NCBI GenBank assembly: GCA_026874595.1
Contig: CM049310.1
Coordinates: 3,098,001-3,162,000, forward strand
From: Sipunculus nudus
Taxonomy: Eukaryota; Annelida; Sipuncula; Golfingiida; Sipunculidae
DNA length: 64,000 nt
Reading direction: 5' to 3'
Both the position numbers and the translations under genes were made by a program. Each line of letters starts with the position of its first letter. The first letter of the stretch is position 1. Below, piece after piece: positions 1-13,440 of this stretch. Below the pieces are notes generated by a model, which was not told where the DNA came from, searched no databases, and worked only from the letters and a program-made list of their open reading frames with translations.

Positions 1-215
1 ACTAACCTCAAACTGCTTTGACGTCAGCAAGACACGCCACAAATGTCACTTAAAAGGGCCTATAACATAAACAGTACTGGACATTTTATTTAACCTATGA
101 AGCAAGATATAGGTTTTCTTTAATTTATGCTGTGGTACCACCATGTGATAATTCCTATGCACACAATTCATTAGTTTTAATTGAAGTGCAATGCTCCTAA
201 GTTTTTCAGGGTCAC

Positions 216-713
216 CTGCCGATATTCTGCAGATGAATTTGGCAAGTAGGGCCATACCAGGTCACATTTGGGTTTTTAGGGAGATTTCTAAGATTGTAAT
301 ACATGTTGTGCTTACTCGTTAGAATTTCAACGGATATCAGGCGGCTATTAAGTTCTTATAAATATTAATAAACACCAAAGTCCAGGAATCACTCCAATCT
401 AAAAGATAGATGTTTGAGGATATGGCTTCAGAAGTATACACACATTCTCAAATGCAGTTTGACTAGATCTGTAAACAAGCAATGTTTGGCCAAGTTTATC
501 AATTTGTGACTGTCCTGTGACAACTCTGATAGTATAGTACTGACTCTCTGGGCATAAGGAACTTTGACTAATGTGATTCGTGCAATGGACTTCACTATCC
601 AGAATGCTAGATTCTGAGAAATAGGTGCTTCCATTTTTTCCAAAGGCACATCTTAAATAGATTATGTGATGATTATATCGCACAAGACCTGAAAGTTGTA
701 CATTGAAGCTCAA
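216..713 (-). other. Possible exon-like reading frames, unrecognised
   Basis: Two open stretches on the minus strand look more protein-like than their surroundings. The first (about 713 down to 399) has regularly spaced cysteines, with FSESSILDSEVHCTN followed by a second half containing QYYTIRVVTGQS and QTLLVY. This loosely recalls an extracellular IPT/TIG-type beta domain. The second (about 354 down to 216) has an AG at its 5' edge and a GGCAG|GTGACC donor, and contains NPNVTWYGPTCQIHLQNIG. The phases of the two pieces do not obviously match. No signal peptide, start or neighbouring exon is seen, so they may belong to a gene running off the left edge or be chance open frames. I do not recognise the protein. 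Confidence 0.2.
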
Positions 714-2776
714 GCAGACGATAATCTTTTGTTGGCAATAAAGAAATTCTCATGTCCAATTTGTACAGCTGCCAATACCTCTGTGTACTCCGTCAGTGAC
801 AGAGTGAAACCTACGTAAGCCGTGCAAAGTGTATGTTTTAAGGGGTATTAAAGAGATATTGTGTTCGAGAACATGGCAGTAAATTTGAAAACTTACGGAA
901 GCAAGACTATGGAAGTGTGTTCTTACGTTCAATTAAATTATATCTGATCATAAGCATAATTATATATTATTCGAATAGCATGCAGCTTAATTATTTCTCC
1001 ACGTAATACAAATATGTTTAACACTTTGTTGTGGTTTTATGCTCTGTATGCAGTGAATCGCACACATCGGGTACATATACACTGGTATTAAATGCTCCCC
1101 TGTCTATATAAGGATAATAAACAAGAACTTATAAAGGAATATAATACAAAACCGATCAAAGATATTAAAAGTTTTCATGATGAAACTAAAATTTATTTAA
1201 ATTTGCATACTTTCCCCATAATTTCAAGGTAGGATGAATACTTTTACTTCATTACTTCAACAATCATTTCATCCACAATAAAACATAACACATCTAATTC
1301 CTTCAGTTACCTGACGTTACTTGTAAAAATAGAAATACGAACACAACTTTCAGGATACGTGTATTTCCCTATAAAACCCAATAACTAACTGGAGAAGCAT
1401 AAAAACCAAAAGTGTCAATGACTGATGGCTTTTGTGCTTTTGGTATTGATCAACTATTAAGGGTTGACCATCATAATATGTGTCTCAAACAAAATATTCT
1501 GTTGAATCAAAATGTTAGATACTGGGAAGAAACTACAGTTGGCAACATTATTGAATTTTGTTACAGGAATGTCTTCCCATTCCTGTGTGTACTGGTACTC
1601 TGCTTTTGCCAAGTAAATCCCATGCATGTTGTGTGGTCCAGAAGGGTCAGTTTATAAATGAAATAACAGGCCATGCGGAAAAACCACAACCAAGGCCTTA
1701 TGTATATTTGCTAGTAATAGAGCATTGTGTGTGGGTATTTGATCGGGTGATAGAGCAAGAATGTGGGTATTTCATTGGGTGATTCTTAAAAAAAAAAAGA
1801 AAAAAAAAAACTGTATATCTGTCCTTGTAATACCATGGTCTTGCTGTACTGCCTAAACTCAGATTAAGTAAGTGCCACGTACCAGTAATTCTCTAGTTAA
1901 TGCTTTAAATTTCCTGTGGTTTCATGCTCTATGTATGTCGACTGAGGATTGTGTTCAGTTAGACGCGTCTTCATGGTCTATTCACAATTGTTTAATACCT
2001 CCCAAATGCTAAGGACATAGATGTCTCAAGTGTCTCAGGTTACCATGATGGAAGAAAATTCATTGATATTTTATGAAATGTGCCCATTTTACCTCAGGTT
2101 TTCATGTTAAGGAGAAAACTATTGTTTTCTCAATCTGGAAACCTATTTCATTGGATTCCTTGACCAAGAAAATATATATTTTGACACAACATTTGTCATT
2201 ATAGCTGTAACAGCAGCAAGCATATGGGGTTTGGAGTATTTTCGGCGGCCATTTTGAATAATTTGCATATATTTCACATACTAAGGGAGATCTAACTTGT
2301 GTCTTTGGATAAATTTATTCCTATGACCATAAGGTACTTTTCTGCCAAAGGGGACCTTTGCATCATGAAATGAAGTCAAAAGTCACTTAACCCACCTACT
2401 AGATGTCCGTTAATTGTCAACACACATAACGTGGACACGACCACAGGAAGGTTTCGTGGGAAAACAATCCTAAGAAAATTCGCAGACAAGACGTCGCCTA
2501 TCAGATACCGTTCCGATTGAGACATAAAAGATCGATTCTCACGAGTCTATACTATATAGAAATGAATATCAAAGTAAGCAGGTGGCGTATACTGAATGCT
2601 AAACTGCATTTGATATTTACATCAAATGAACCACGTGTTCATCTTAACTGGGTTTCTCACGCTAATGGCTAAACATGATTTTACAGAAAAGAATTAATAT
2701 AACCCGAAAAAAGTTATCTGGTCATAGTCCCTATACCTAAATACATTAAGTCACAGTCCACTGGTGAGAGCCATTG
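714..2776. other. No gene seen
   Basis: AT-rich sequence with short open frames only and no convincing splice-bounded coding stretch. A poly-A-like run lies at about 1789-1810. Confidence 0.5.
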
Positions 2777-2881
2777 CTGCCGACAAAATATTGACGCCTT
2801 TGGGCCGATGGTGCGGACAAAAAAAATTACGCCTGTTGGCCGATAGTGCTGAAAAAATATTGATGCCAGTGGGCTAATGGT
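2777..2881 (+). repeat. Three-copy 34-35 bp tandem repeat
   Basis: Three diverged copies share a core of the form GACAAAATATTGACGCC followed by GGGCCGATGGTG. The period is 34-35 bp. No coding sense is apparent. Confidence 0.6.
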
Positions 2882-5800
2882 GTTCAATTTGGTCCGTTTT
2901 CACTTTACTTTACAGGGCCTATTCATTACCCCAGGCTGCATCTCCTGTCTTTAAAAAGTGATTTTTAAGTCAAATGCCAAGTCTGTATGATTAATACTTA
3001 AAGTCACGCTGTCCGACCTGCCTATTAGTAATAGGGTCACTGGTAATAAGCAGTGATAAGTAGAAAGACGGCTGGTCAAAGTCAGACAAAAACAACGTCT
3101 GTTTAATTAACCAATGAGGATTTAAAAAATGTGTTGTTTTCTTCGTGGCATACACGTAGTTTTGTAAGGTAACTCAATTAAAATTGTACTTAAGGTAATG
3201 ATAGAATGTAATGTCAACAACATATTTTTGTGAAAAGGTGGATAAAAAAACAAGGGGTTAAAACTTTTTCAAAAATATACAATTTTGTAATTTTTAGACG
3301 AAAATAAGAACTTCAGAAGCAAAATATTTCACGCAGACAAAAAGTATACTATTTTCCCTTCATTTCCCCACCGACCCGTACTTGCAAGATGATGTTCACT
3401 GAGAGACTGAACACTCTACCCATGTTTATACAGTGAATGGAGGATTTACTTTTACACGGAAGCTGCTTAATAGCAAAATAAGAGACAGACGGACCCTTTT
3501 TTTGTATTCGGTTTCGCACAGTGAAATAAATATTTTTTTCTCATCTCATATGCACGTACTACTATCACATGCACACGCTTTGGTATCTCGATAATGTATA
3601 TCGTGTGCACGTAACACTAAACGTGAAATTAGCAATTTATTACAATAGTTACAAATGCAACAAGCTCAAGCCCCCGTGTTTGGTATGTGCTGGAGGAAGA
3701 AAGTAGAAACAGCGCCAACGAGCTTTGGTAACTGAATTTAGCATGATTTCAATTTTAAGTGGATCCAAGCTTTATCACGGCCTTTCCCATGGTGCGTTGC
3801 CTACAGTTGGAAGGAAAAGATCAATTCCTGTGTCGCTTGTTTATCTTTGTACCTGCAGCATGAAATATTAATATGCAAAGATCAGGGATTTAAACCTTGC
3901 ACTGGTAAGGCCATGCGCTAGAGACAGTACCTAAATTATTCATTGACCTCTGTTACATTTCTGTTGCAAATAAAATTATGAACAGCAAAGGAACAACGCT
4001 TGAATTTACATCGATCGCAAAGTGTAGATAATGTAGATGTTTAAACATTTTAAACAACAATCCATAGTGACTTTAATATGCACATTAATTTGCAATAATG
4101 AGGGGCAAAGTACCGAACCTTGTGCACTACCAGTTTTTCAGAATAATCCCTGTTGTCATGCAAACATCCCCGGGCAGTAGTACACACTTAATGACAGATT
4201 ACATGGTCGAGTAGGCAGCGAAGTCCTCACTAAACGTGTACCGTTATAGGAGTAGATTTATTCTTTTCACCAGCGGTCCTTGTATAGATGATATTGGGCA
4301 AACATTGCACAAAAGCAGGGACATAGGCGGACAAAGGCGGCCACATACACTATGTGGCCAAACATTACTAGAGCAGCCATCCCATGAAATGTGAATAACC
4401 CACAGAAGTAAATATACACGGATTTCGAAAAGGTCAATCAGTCCCAAGATTGAAGTTGGACCTGCGGTTTCTACAGCAAGTTTTGGCATTTAAAGTGTTA
4501 ACCAAATAAAACCCCAGGCTTAACTACATCCCAGATAATCTGCCAGTTCACCGTAACTGCACCAGCTCAAAGTGACCAATCTGAAAGCTTCGCTGACCCG
4601 GAGGAAAATATCGTGCTACTGAATACACCAAAGGTTTCACAGCGCCGAACTTGAGCACACAACGTCACTGAATGGCATGCGCCGTTGTTGCTGTTAGACC
4701 AATGAGTCTAATGTTAGTCTCGATGGCTTCCACGGAAATATTTGCAGTGCATGACGCCGGCAAATAAACAGTTGGACCTCAAGTTTAATCCCAGGCGTGT
4801 ACTCACGGTAAGATATCCTTCTGTAACATATTAAATATCGGCACTTTTATGTTAAGTCATAATGCCAAATATTTGATGAACTGAGATGTGATATTTTACA
4901 AAAAATACCTTACTTTTTTTTGTGTTAGTTTATCATATTCTTTCTCAAGTACGGATACCTCCATACATAAAACATAGATAACAACTGAACATATCCCTTG
5001 CACTTTTAAAGCTGCATTTTACATGACAGATTAACTTGTGCACCTATGCTTGCGTGTCTGTGTTTTTTTCTATCTTTCTTACTCTGTCGATTTATCGGTC
5101 TCTCTCTGTATGGTAATGGAATGTGTCCACAATTTAAATGCACCGAACTTGAAATGCACCATTTCTTTAAAATTCTCTAATATTTTTTTTTCTTTACCTT
5201 GTTACCTTTAACGTTACTTCTTTTGAAATATCATTAATACACTGCTAACCATAAAAGTAGATTCTGTTTGTAAACTTCTATTTAATTATATCATAATTAT
5301 AGTTTTATCCTCGGACAAAGAAGTTTTTCTCATGATAGTGTATATTAATATAATAATAAATAATGCAAAGTCATCTTGAATACCTTGTTTTCAGTTTCAC
5401 GAATTCTACATTAAAAGTAAAGCGTGTATTACTTTTTTTTTAAATGGGAGCAAACATCAATGGCTATGTTAATTTGAGTATGGAAATTTCTTGATTATAT
5501 TATTACGGCTCCCTTAATAAAGGTCCAAAGTCAACTTCTGTATTTGTGCTTAAATAGGTTTTACATTTATAAAAGACAAACGTTTAATTAGAACAGTCAC
5601 TTATGGCTCTATTTATTTCCGGGTGGAAATAAGTTTCTTGGTTATTACAACCACTCCGGAAGTTAAATTAGGATCTTTACGGTGGCTGCCAGGCAGCAGC
5701 AGATTCCTTTCTCCGTCATACATGAGAACCGGACAAAATCAATAGGATCTTTTCCATCCGCTAGACTGTATAAACCAGGCAGTCACTTGAACTTAGACTA

Positions 5801-6360
5801 GCGTTGTCATGGAACTTAATGCAACACCTTCTTATCTGCTCGGACTCTCTTATCCAGGTATTCGATCTGTGGTTTTAGTTGCTTCCAGAGCAAGAGACTA
5901 CGGGACAAAGAGGATCTTGCAGAGAATATTTTAGAGCTGATTGCAAGTTTCTTGATCTTGGAGTATTTTTGCATAGAATCGCATATTAACATATTTACGT
6001 TTTATCAGACCAAATTTGGTTGAAGCCTTTTCATTGACAGACTCCTAGCTCTTCCTACGTGCGTTCATCTGCGTAAAACTTCTCTATGCGTGAGGAACTG
6101 AATGGTGAATGAACTTCAAAAACACTTGTTCTCAGCAGTTGCTGTTGTAAAATAATGCACGAAAGAACACCAAATGGAAAGACATTATTCCATCGATTCC
6201 TGTCCACAGTAGACGTTTCGTTCAGCCAAATAATCGTATGTATGAACAATACATTCCTATAACTTAGACATGGTTCGAGTTGGTCGAGAATTGGTAGTCG
6301 ATACATTATATCACCCATACTACTCTGATGGGGGAGGAACAGGAGCGTCAATACGGGGTG
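2882..6360. other. No gene seen
   Basis: Unique-looking AT-rich DNA with scattered homopolymers. Open frames at 4244-4489 and 6055-6351 on the minus strand have no recognisable domain and no supporting splice sites, so I do not call them genes. Confidence 0.5.
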
Positions 6361-6365
6361 GGGAC

Positions 6366-6403
6366 GGGGGGGGGGGGGATAGGGGGCATTCCCCCCCCCC
6401 CCC
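6366..6403. repeat. Poly-G then poly-C foldback tract
   Basis: A run of about 13 G is followed 12 bp later by a run of about 13 C. The two can pair as a hairpin, and the G run could form a G-quadruplex. A further G run lies at 6711-6718, just before the 33-bp minisatellite. Homopolymer lengths are the least reliable part of any assembly. Confidence 0.7.
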
Positions 6404-6811
6404 GACTTTTTAGCAAAGGGGGATGGTCAATGAAATCATGCCCCCCTGATATTCAGAGAATAATTTATATTGGAAATGAAATATATTTATAACTAGAATT
6501 ATAGACTTAAGTTCCATTTATGAGTTTAATATGATCTATAATATATCTTAACCTGATCATGTTTTAAAACAGCATGCAGAATAGGTTAAATTGTTTAATT
6601 GTTCACGGAAATTATTATCCTAGACTGTTAAATTCAGTTCCACCAATAAAATGCAAAATACAATTTATTTTGAAAAGCCACACCCTTTTACCCTGCATTC
6701 AGCTGTGAAGGGGGGGGGCATTTTTTCACAGGCATCGACAAATGTGATGACATAGGTATAAATACGGATGGCTGTGTTCTCTCTTAGATAAATTTCTTCT
6801 TGTTGTAACCA

Positions 6812-9800
6812 GTGGGAATAGAACAGTGTAAATATATACAAGCAGTGGTAGTAGAACAGTGTAAATATATACAACCAGTGGTAGTGGAACAGTGTAAATA
6901 TATACAACCAGTGGTAGTGGAACAGTGTAAAAATATACAACCAGTGGTAGTGGAACAGTGTAAATATAAACATCCAGTGGTAGTGGAACAGTGTAAATAT
7001 ATACAACCAGTGGTAGTGGAACAGTGTAAATATATACAACCAGTGGTAGTGGAACAGTGTAAAAATATACAACCAGTGGTAGTGGAACAGTGTAAATATA
7101 TACAACCAGTGGTAGTGGAACAGTGTAAATATATACAACCAGTGGTAGTGGAACAGTGTAAATATATACAACCAGTGGTAGTGGAACAGTGTAAATATAC
7201 AACCAGTGGTAGTGGAACAGTGTAAATATATACAACCAGTGGTAGTGGAACAGTGAAAATATCTACATCCAGTGGTAGTGGAACAGTGTAAATATCTACA
7301 ACCAGAGGTAGTGGAACAGTGTAAATATATGCAACCAGTGGTAGTGGAACAGTGTAAATATCTACAACCAGTGGTAGTGGAACAGTGTAAATATATACAA
7401 CCAGTGGTAGTGGAACAGTGTAAATATATACAACCATTGGTAGTGGAACAGTGTAAATATATACAACCAGTGGTAGTGGAACAGTGAAAATATCTACATC
7501 CAGTGGTAGTGGAACAGTGTAAATATATACAACCAGTGGTAGTGGAACAGTGTAAATATACAACCAGTGGTAGCGGAACAGTGTAAATATATACAACCAG
7601 TGGTAGCGGAACAGTGTAAATATATACAACCAGTGGTAGTGGAACAGTGAAAATATCTACAACCAGTGGTAGTGGAACAGTGTAAATATATACAAACAGT
7701 GGTAGTGGAACAGTGTAAATATATACAACCAGTGGTAGTGGAACAGTGTAAATATATACAACCAGTGGTAGTGGAACAGTGAAAATATCTACATCCAGTG
7801 GTAGTGGAACAGTGTAAATATATACAACCAGTGGTAGTGGAACAGTGTAAATATATACATCCAGTGGTAGTGGAACAGTGTAAATATATACAACCAGTGG
7901 TAGTGGAACAGTGTAAATATATACAACCAGTGGTAGTTGAACAGTGTAAATATATACAACAAGTGGTAGTGGAACAGTGTAAATATATACAACCAGTGGT
8001 AATGGAACAGTGAAAATATCTACATCCAGTGGTAGTGGAACAGTGTAAATATATACAACCAGTGGTAGTGGAACAGTGTAAATATATACAACCAGTGGTA
8101 GTGGAACAGTGTAAATATATACAACCAGTGGTAGTGGAACAGTGTAAATATATACAACCAGTGGTAGTGAAACAGTGTAAGTATACAACCAGTGGTTGTG
8201 GAACAGTGTAAATATATACAACCAGTGGTAGTGGAACAGTGTAAATATATACAACCAGTGGTAGTGGAACAGTGTAAATATATACAACCAGTGGTAGTGG
8301 AACAGTGTAAGTATACAACCAGTGGTTGTGGAACAGTGTAAATATATACAACCAGTGGTAGTGGAACAGTGTAAATATATACAACCAGTGGTAGTGGAAC
8401 AGTGTAAATATATACAACCAGTGGTAGTGGAACAGTGAAAATATCTACATCCACTGGTAGTGGAACAGTGTAAATATATACAACCAGTGGTAGTGGAACA
8501 GTGTAAGTATACAACCAGTGGTTGTGGAACAGTGTAAATATATACAACCAGTGGTAGTGGAACAGTGTAAATATATACAACCAGTGGTAGTGGAACAGTG
8601 AAAATATCTACATCCAGTGGTAGTGGAACAGTGAAAATATCTACAACCAGTGGTAGTGGAACAGTGTAAATATATACAACCAGTGGTAGTGGAACAGTGT
8701 AAATATATACAACCAGTGGTAGTGGAACAGTGTAAATATATACAACCAGTGGTAGTGGAACAGTGAAAATATCTACATCCAGTGGTAGTGGAACAGTGTA
8801 AATATATACAACCAGTGGTAGTGGAACAGTGTAAATATATACAACCAGTGGTAGTGGAACAGTGTAAATATATACAACCAGTGGTAGTGGAACAGTGTAA
8901 ATATATACAACCAGTGGTAGTGGAACAGTGTAAATATATACAACCAGTGGTAGTGGAACAGTGTAAATATATACAACCACTGGTAATGGAACAGTGAAAA
9001 TATCTACATCCAGTGGTAGTGGAACAGTGTAAATATATACAACCAGTGGTAGTGGAACAGTGTAAATATACAACCAGTGGTAGTGGAACAGTGTAAATAT
9101 ATACAACCAGTGCTAGTGGAACAGTGTAAATATATACAACCAGTGCTAGTGGAACAGCGTAAATATCTACATCCAGTGGAAGTGGAACAGTGTAAATATA
9201 TACAACCAGTGGTAGTGGAACAGTGTAAGTATACAACCAGTGGTAGTGGAACAGTGTAAATATATACAACCAGTGGTAGTGGAAGAGTGAAAATATCTAC
9301 ATCCAGTGGTAGTGGAACAGTGTAAATATATACAACCAGTGGTAGTGAAACAGTGTAAGTATACAACCAGTGGTTGTGGAACAGTGTAAATATATACAAC
9401 CAGTGGTAGTGGAACAGTGTAAATATATACAACCAGTGGTAGTGGCACAGTGTAAATATATACAACCAGTGGTAGTGGAACAGTGTAAGTATACAACCAG
9501 TGGTTGTGGAACAGTGTAAATATATACAACCAGGGGTAGTGGAACAGTGTAAATATATACAACCAGTGGTAGTGGAACAGTGTAAATATATACAACCAGT
9601 GGTAGTGGAACAGTGAAAATATCTACATCCAGTGGTAGTGGAACAGTGTAAATATATACAACCAGTGGTAGTGGAACAGTGTAAGTATACAACCAGTGGT
9701 TGTGGAACAGTGTAAATATATACAACCAGTGGTAGTGGAACAGTGTAAATATATACAACCAGTGATAGTGGAACAGTGAAAATATCTACATCCAGTGGTA

Positions 9801-12413
9801 GTGGAACAGTGAAAATATCTACAACCATTGGTAGTGGAACAGTGTAAATATATACAACCAGTGGTAGTGAAACAGTGTAAGTATACAACCAGTGGTTGTG
9901 GAACAGTGTAAATATATACAACCAGTGGTAGTGGAACAGTGTAAATATATACAACCAGTGGTAGTGGAACAGTGTAAATATATACAACCAGTGGTAGTGG
10001 AACAGTGTAAGTATACAACCAGTGGTTGTGGAACAGTGTAAATATATACAACCAGTGGTAGTGGAACAGTGTAAATATATACAACCAGTGGTAGTGGAAC
10101 AGTGTAAATATATACAACCAGTGGTAGTGGAACAGTGAAAATATCTACATCCACTGGTAGTGGAACAGTGTAAATATATACAACCAGTGGTAGTGGAACA
10201 GTGTAAGTATACAACCAGTGGTTGTGGAACAGTGTAAATATATACAACCAGTGGTAGTGGAACAGTGTAAATATATACAACCAGTGGTAGTGGAACAGTG
10301 AAAATATCTACATCCAGTGGTAGTGGAACAGTGAAAATATCTACAACCAGTGGTAGTGGAACAGTGTAAATATATACAACCAGTGGTAGTGGAACAGTGT
10401 AAATATATACAACCAGTGGTAGTGGAACAGTGTAAATATATACAACCAGTGGTAGTGGAACAGTGAAAATATCTACATCCAGTGGTAGTGGAACAGTGTA
10501 AATATATACAACCAGTGGTAGTGGAACAGTGTAAATATATACAACCAGTGGTAGTGGAACAGTGTAAATATATACAACCAGTGGTAGTGGAACAGTGTAA
10601 ATATATACAACCAGTGGTAGTGGAACAGTGTAAATATATACAACCAGTGGTAGTGGAACAGTGTAAATATATACAACCACTGGTAATGGAACAGTGAAAA
10701 TATCTACATCCAGTGGTAGTGGAACAGTGTAAATATATACAACCAGTGGTAGTGGAACAGTGTAAATATACAACCAGTGGTAGTGGAACAGTGTAAATAT
10801 ATACAACCAGTGCTAGTGGAACAGTGTAAATATATACAACCAGTGCTAGTGGAACAGCGTAAATATCTACATCCAGTGGAAGTGGAACAGTGTAAATATA
10901 TACAACCAGTGGTAGTGGAACAGTGTAAGTATACAACCAGTGGTAGTGGAACAGTGTAAATATATACAACCAGTGGTAGTGGAAGAGTGAAAATATCTAC
11001 ATCCAGTGGTAGTGGAACAGTGTAAATATATACAACCAGTGGTAGTGAAACAGTGTAAGTATACAACCAGTGGTTGTGGAACAGTGTAAATATATACAAC
11101 CAGTGGTAGTGGAACAGTGTAAATATATACAACCAGTGGTAGTGGCACAGTGTAAATATATACAACCAGTGGTAGTGGAACAGTGTAAGTATACAACCAG
11201 TGGTTGTGGAACAGTGTAAATATATACAACCAGGGGTAGTGGAACAGTGTAAATATATACAACCAGTGGTAGTGGAACAGTGTAAATATATACAACCAGT
11301 GGTAGTGGAACAGTGAAAATATCTACATCCAGTGGTAGTGGAACAGTGTAAATATATACAACCAGTGGTAGTGGAACAGTGTAAGTATACAACCAGTGGT
11401 TGTGGAACAGTGTAAATATATACAACCAGTGGTAGTGGAACAGTGTAAATATATACAACCAGTGATAGTGGAACAGTGAAAATATCTACATCCAGTGGTA
11501 GTGGAACAGTGAAAATATCTACAACCATTGGTAGTGGAACAGTGTAAATATATACAACCAGTGGTAGTGGAACAGTGTAAATATATACAACCAGTGGTAG
11601 TGGAACAGTGTAAATATATACAACCAGTGGTAGTGGAACAGTGAAAATATCTACATCCAGTGGTAGTGGAACAGTGTAAATATATACAACCAGTGGTAGT
11701 GGAACAGTGTAAGTATACAACCAGTGGTTGTGGAACAGTGTAAATATATACAACCAGTGGTAGTGGAACAGTGTAAATATATACAACCAGTGGTAGTGGA
11801 ACAGTGAAAATATCTACATCCAGTGGTAGTGGAACAGTGAAAATATCTACAACCATTGGTAGTGGAACAGTGTAAATATATACAACCAGTGGTAGTGGAA
11901 CAGTGTAAATATATACAACCAGTGGTAGTGGAACAGTGTAAATATATACAACCAGTGGTAGTGGAACAGTGAAAATATCTACATCCAGTGGTAGTGGAAC
12001 AGTGTAAATATATACAACCAGTGGTAGTGGAACAGTGTAAATATATACATCCAGTGGTAGTGGAACAGTGTAAATATATACAACCAGTGGTAGTGGAACA
12101 GTGTAAATATATACAACCAGTGGTAGTGGAACAGTGTAAATATATACAACCAGTGGTAGTGGAACAGTGTAAATATATACAACCAGTGGTAATGGAACAG
12201 TGTAAATATATACAACCAGTGGTAGTGGAACAGTGTAAATATATACAACCAGTGGTAGTGGAACAGTGTAAATATATACAACCAGTGGTAGTGGAACAGT
12301 GTAAATATATACAACCAGTGGTAGTGGAACAGTTTAAATATATACAACCAGTGGTAGTGGAACAGTGTAAATATATACAACCAGTGGTAGCGGAACAGTG
12401 TAAATATATGCAA
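6812..12413 (+). repeat. 33-bp minisatellite array, about 170 copies
   Basis: Head-to-tail copies of a 33-bp unit built around CCAGTGGTAGTGGAACAGTG and an AT-rich TAAATATATAC segment. Recurrent variants are: a 29-bp form that lacks four bases of the AT segment, often with TAAGTATAC; a GTGAAAATATCTACATCC form; and TGGTTGTGG. The period is a multiple of three and the consensus lacks stops in several frames. Long open frames therefore exist on both strands: VVVEQCKYIQP-type 11-residue repeats on plus, and YIYTVPLPLV or CIYLHCSTTTG types on minus. These are unlikely to be real proteins because several frames are open at once. Variant order shows a large internal duplication at 8129-11568. Confidence 0.97.
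8129..11568 (+). repeat. 1,700-bp tandem duplication within the 33-bp array
   Basis: The order of variant monomers from about 8129 to 9828 recurs from about 9829 to 11528 at an exact shift of 1,700 bp, with the match continuing to about 11568. Landmarks that recur at this shift include the CACTGGTAATGG monomer (8977 and 10677), AACAGCGTAAATATC (9153 and 10853), GGAAGAGTG (9282 and 10982) and CAGGGGTAG (9531 and 11231). I saw no difference between the copies where I compared them, which implies a recent event or an assembly duplication. Because 29-bp monomers are included, 1,700 is not a multiple of 33. Confidence 0.85.
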
Positions 12414-12713
12414 CCCTATTGCAGTGTTAATCCATGAAGGCTTATGATTCGTGATTATGAACCCTTTGGAGGGATCGGACAAAGTTTGATTTCTAATAAT
12501 TTACAATTATCATTACGTTCATGTTAGCCCTTAAAAATTCTGAGTATGGTTATCCTTTGTCCAAAATATTAATCTGGTCTGTTTGCAGGTGCAAAAGGAG
12601 TTACATTATATGTCAACTAAAATATCACAATTAAGTTTGTCTTACGGGATTTGAATATCCTTATATATGTAGATTAATTGACATAGGTTGACAGATTTAG
12701 GCTTATTTACTTT
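12414..12713. other. Unique spacer between two minisatellites
   Basis: About 300 bp of ordinary AT-rich sequence separates the 33-bp and 39-bp arrays. No gene or repeat is apparent in it. Confidence 0.7.
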
Positions 12714-13440
12714 TGAACTCTCGGTTAAATGCAGTATGTGTTGGACGTACATTGAACTCTCGGTTAAATGCAGTATGTGTTGGACGTACATTGAACTCTC
12801 GGTTAAATGCAGTATGTGATGGACGTACATTGAACTCTCGGTTAAATGCAGTATGTGTTGGACGTACATTGAACTCTCGGTTAAATGCAGTATGTGTTGG
12901 ACGTACATTGAACTCTCGGTTAAATGCAGTATGTGTTGGACGTACATTGAACTCTCGGTTAAATGCAGTATGTGTTGGACGTACATTGAACTCTCGGTTA
13001 AATGCAGTATGTGATGGACGTACATTGAATTTTCGGTTAAATGCAGTATGTTATAAATGTACATTGAACTCTCGGTTAAATGCAGTATTTGATGGACGTA
13101 CATTGAACTTTCGGTTAAATGAAGTATGTTATAAATGTACATTGAACTTTCGGTTAAATGCAGTATGTGTTGGACGTACATTGAACTCTCGGTTAAATGC
13201 AGTATGTGATGGACGTACATTGAATTTTCGGTTAAATGCAGTATGTTATAAATGTACATTGAACTCTCGGTTAAATGCAGTATGTGATGGACGTACATTG
13301 AACTTTCGGTTAAATGCAGTATGTGTTGGACGTACATTGAATTTTCGGTTAAATGCAGTATGTTAAAAATGTACATTGAACTCTCGGTTAAATGCAGTAT
13401 GTGATGGACGTACATTGAATTTTCGGTTAAATGCAGTATG

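Noticed and set aside
4244-4489. 81-codon minus-strand frame
   Set aside because: No recognisable domain and no splice or start support.
6665-12482. Very long open frames (up to about 800 codons) on both strands in the 33-bp array
   Set aside because: Several frames on both strands are open over the same DNA because the period is a multiple of three; no start context, splice sites or non-repetitive domain.
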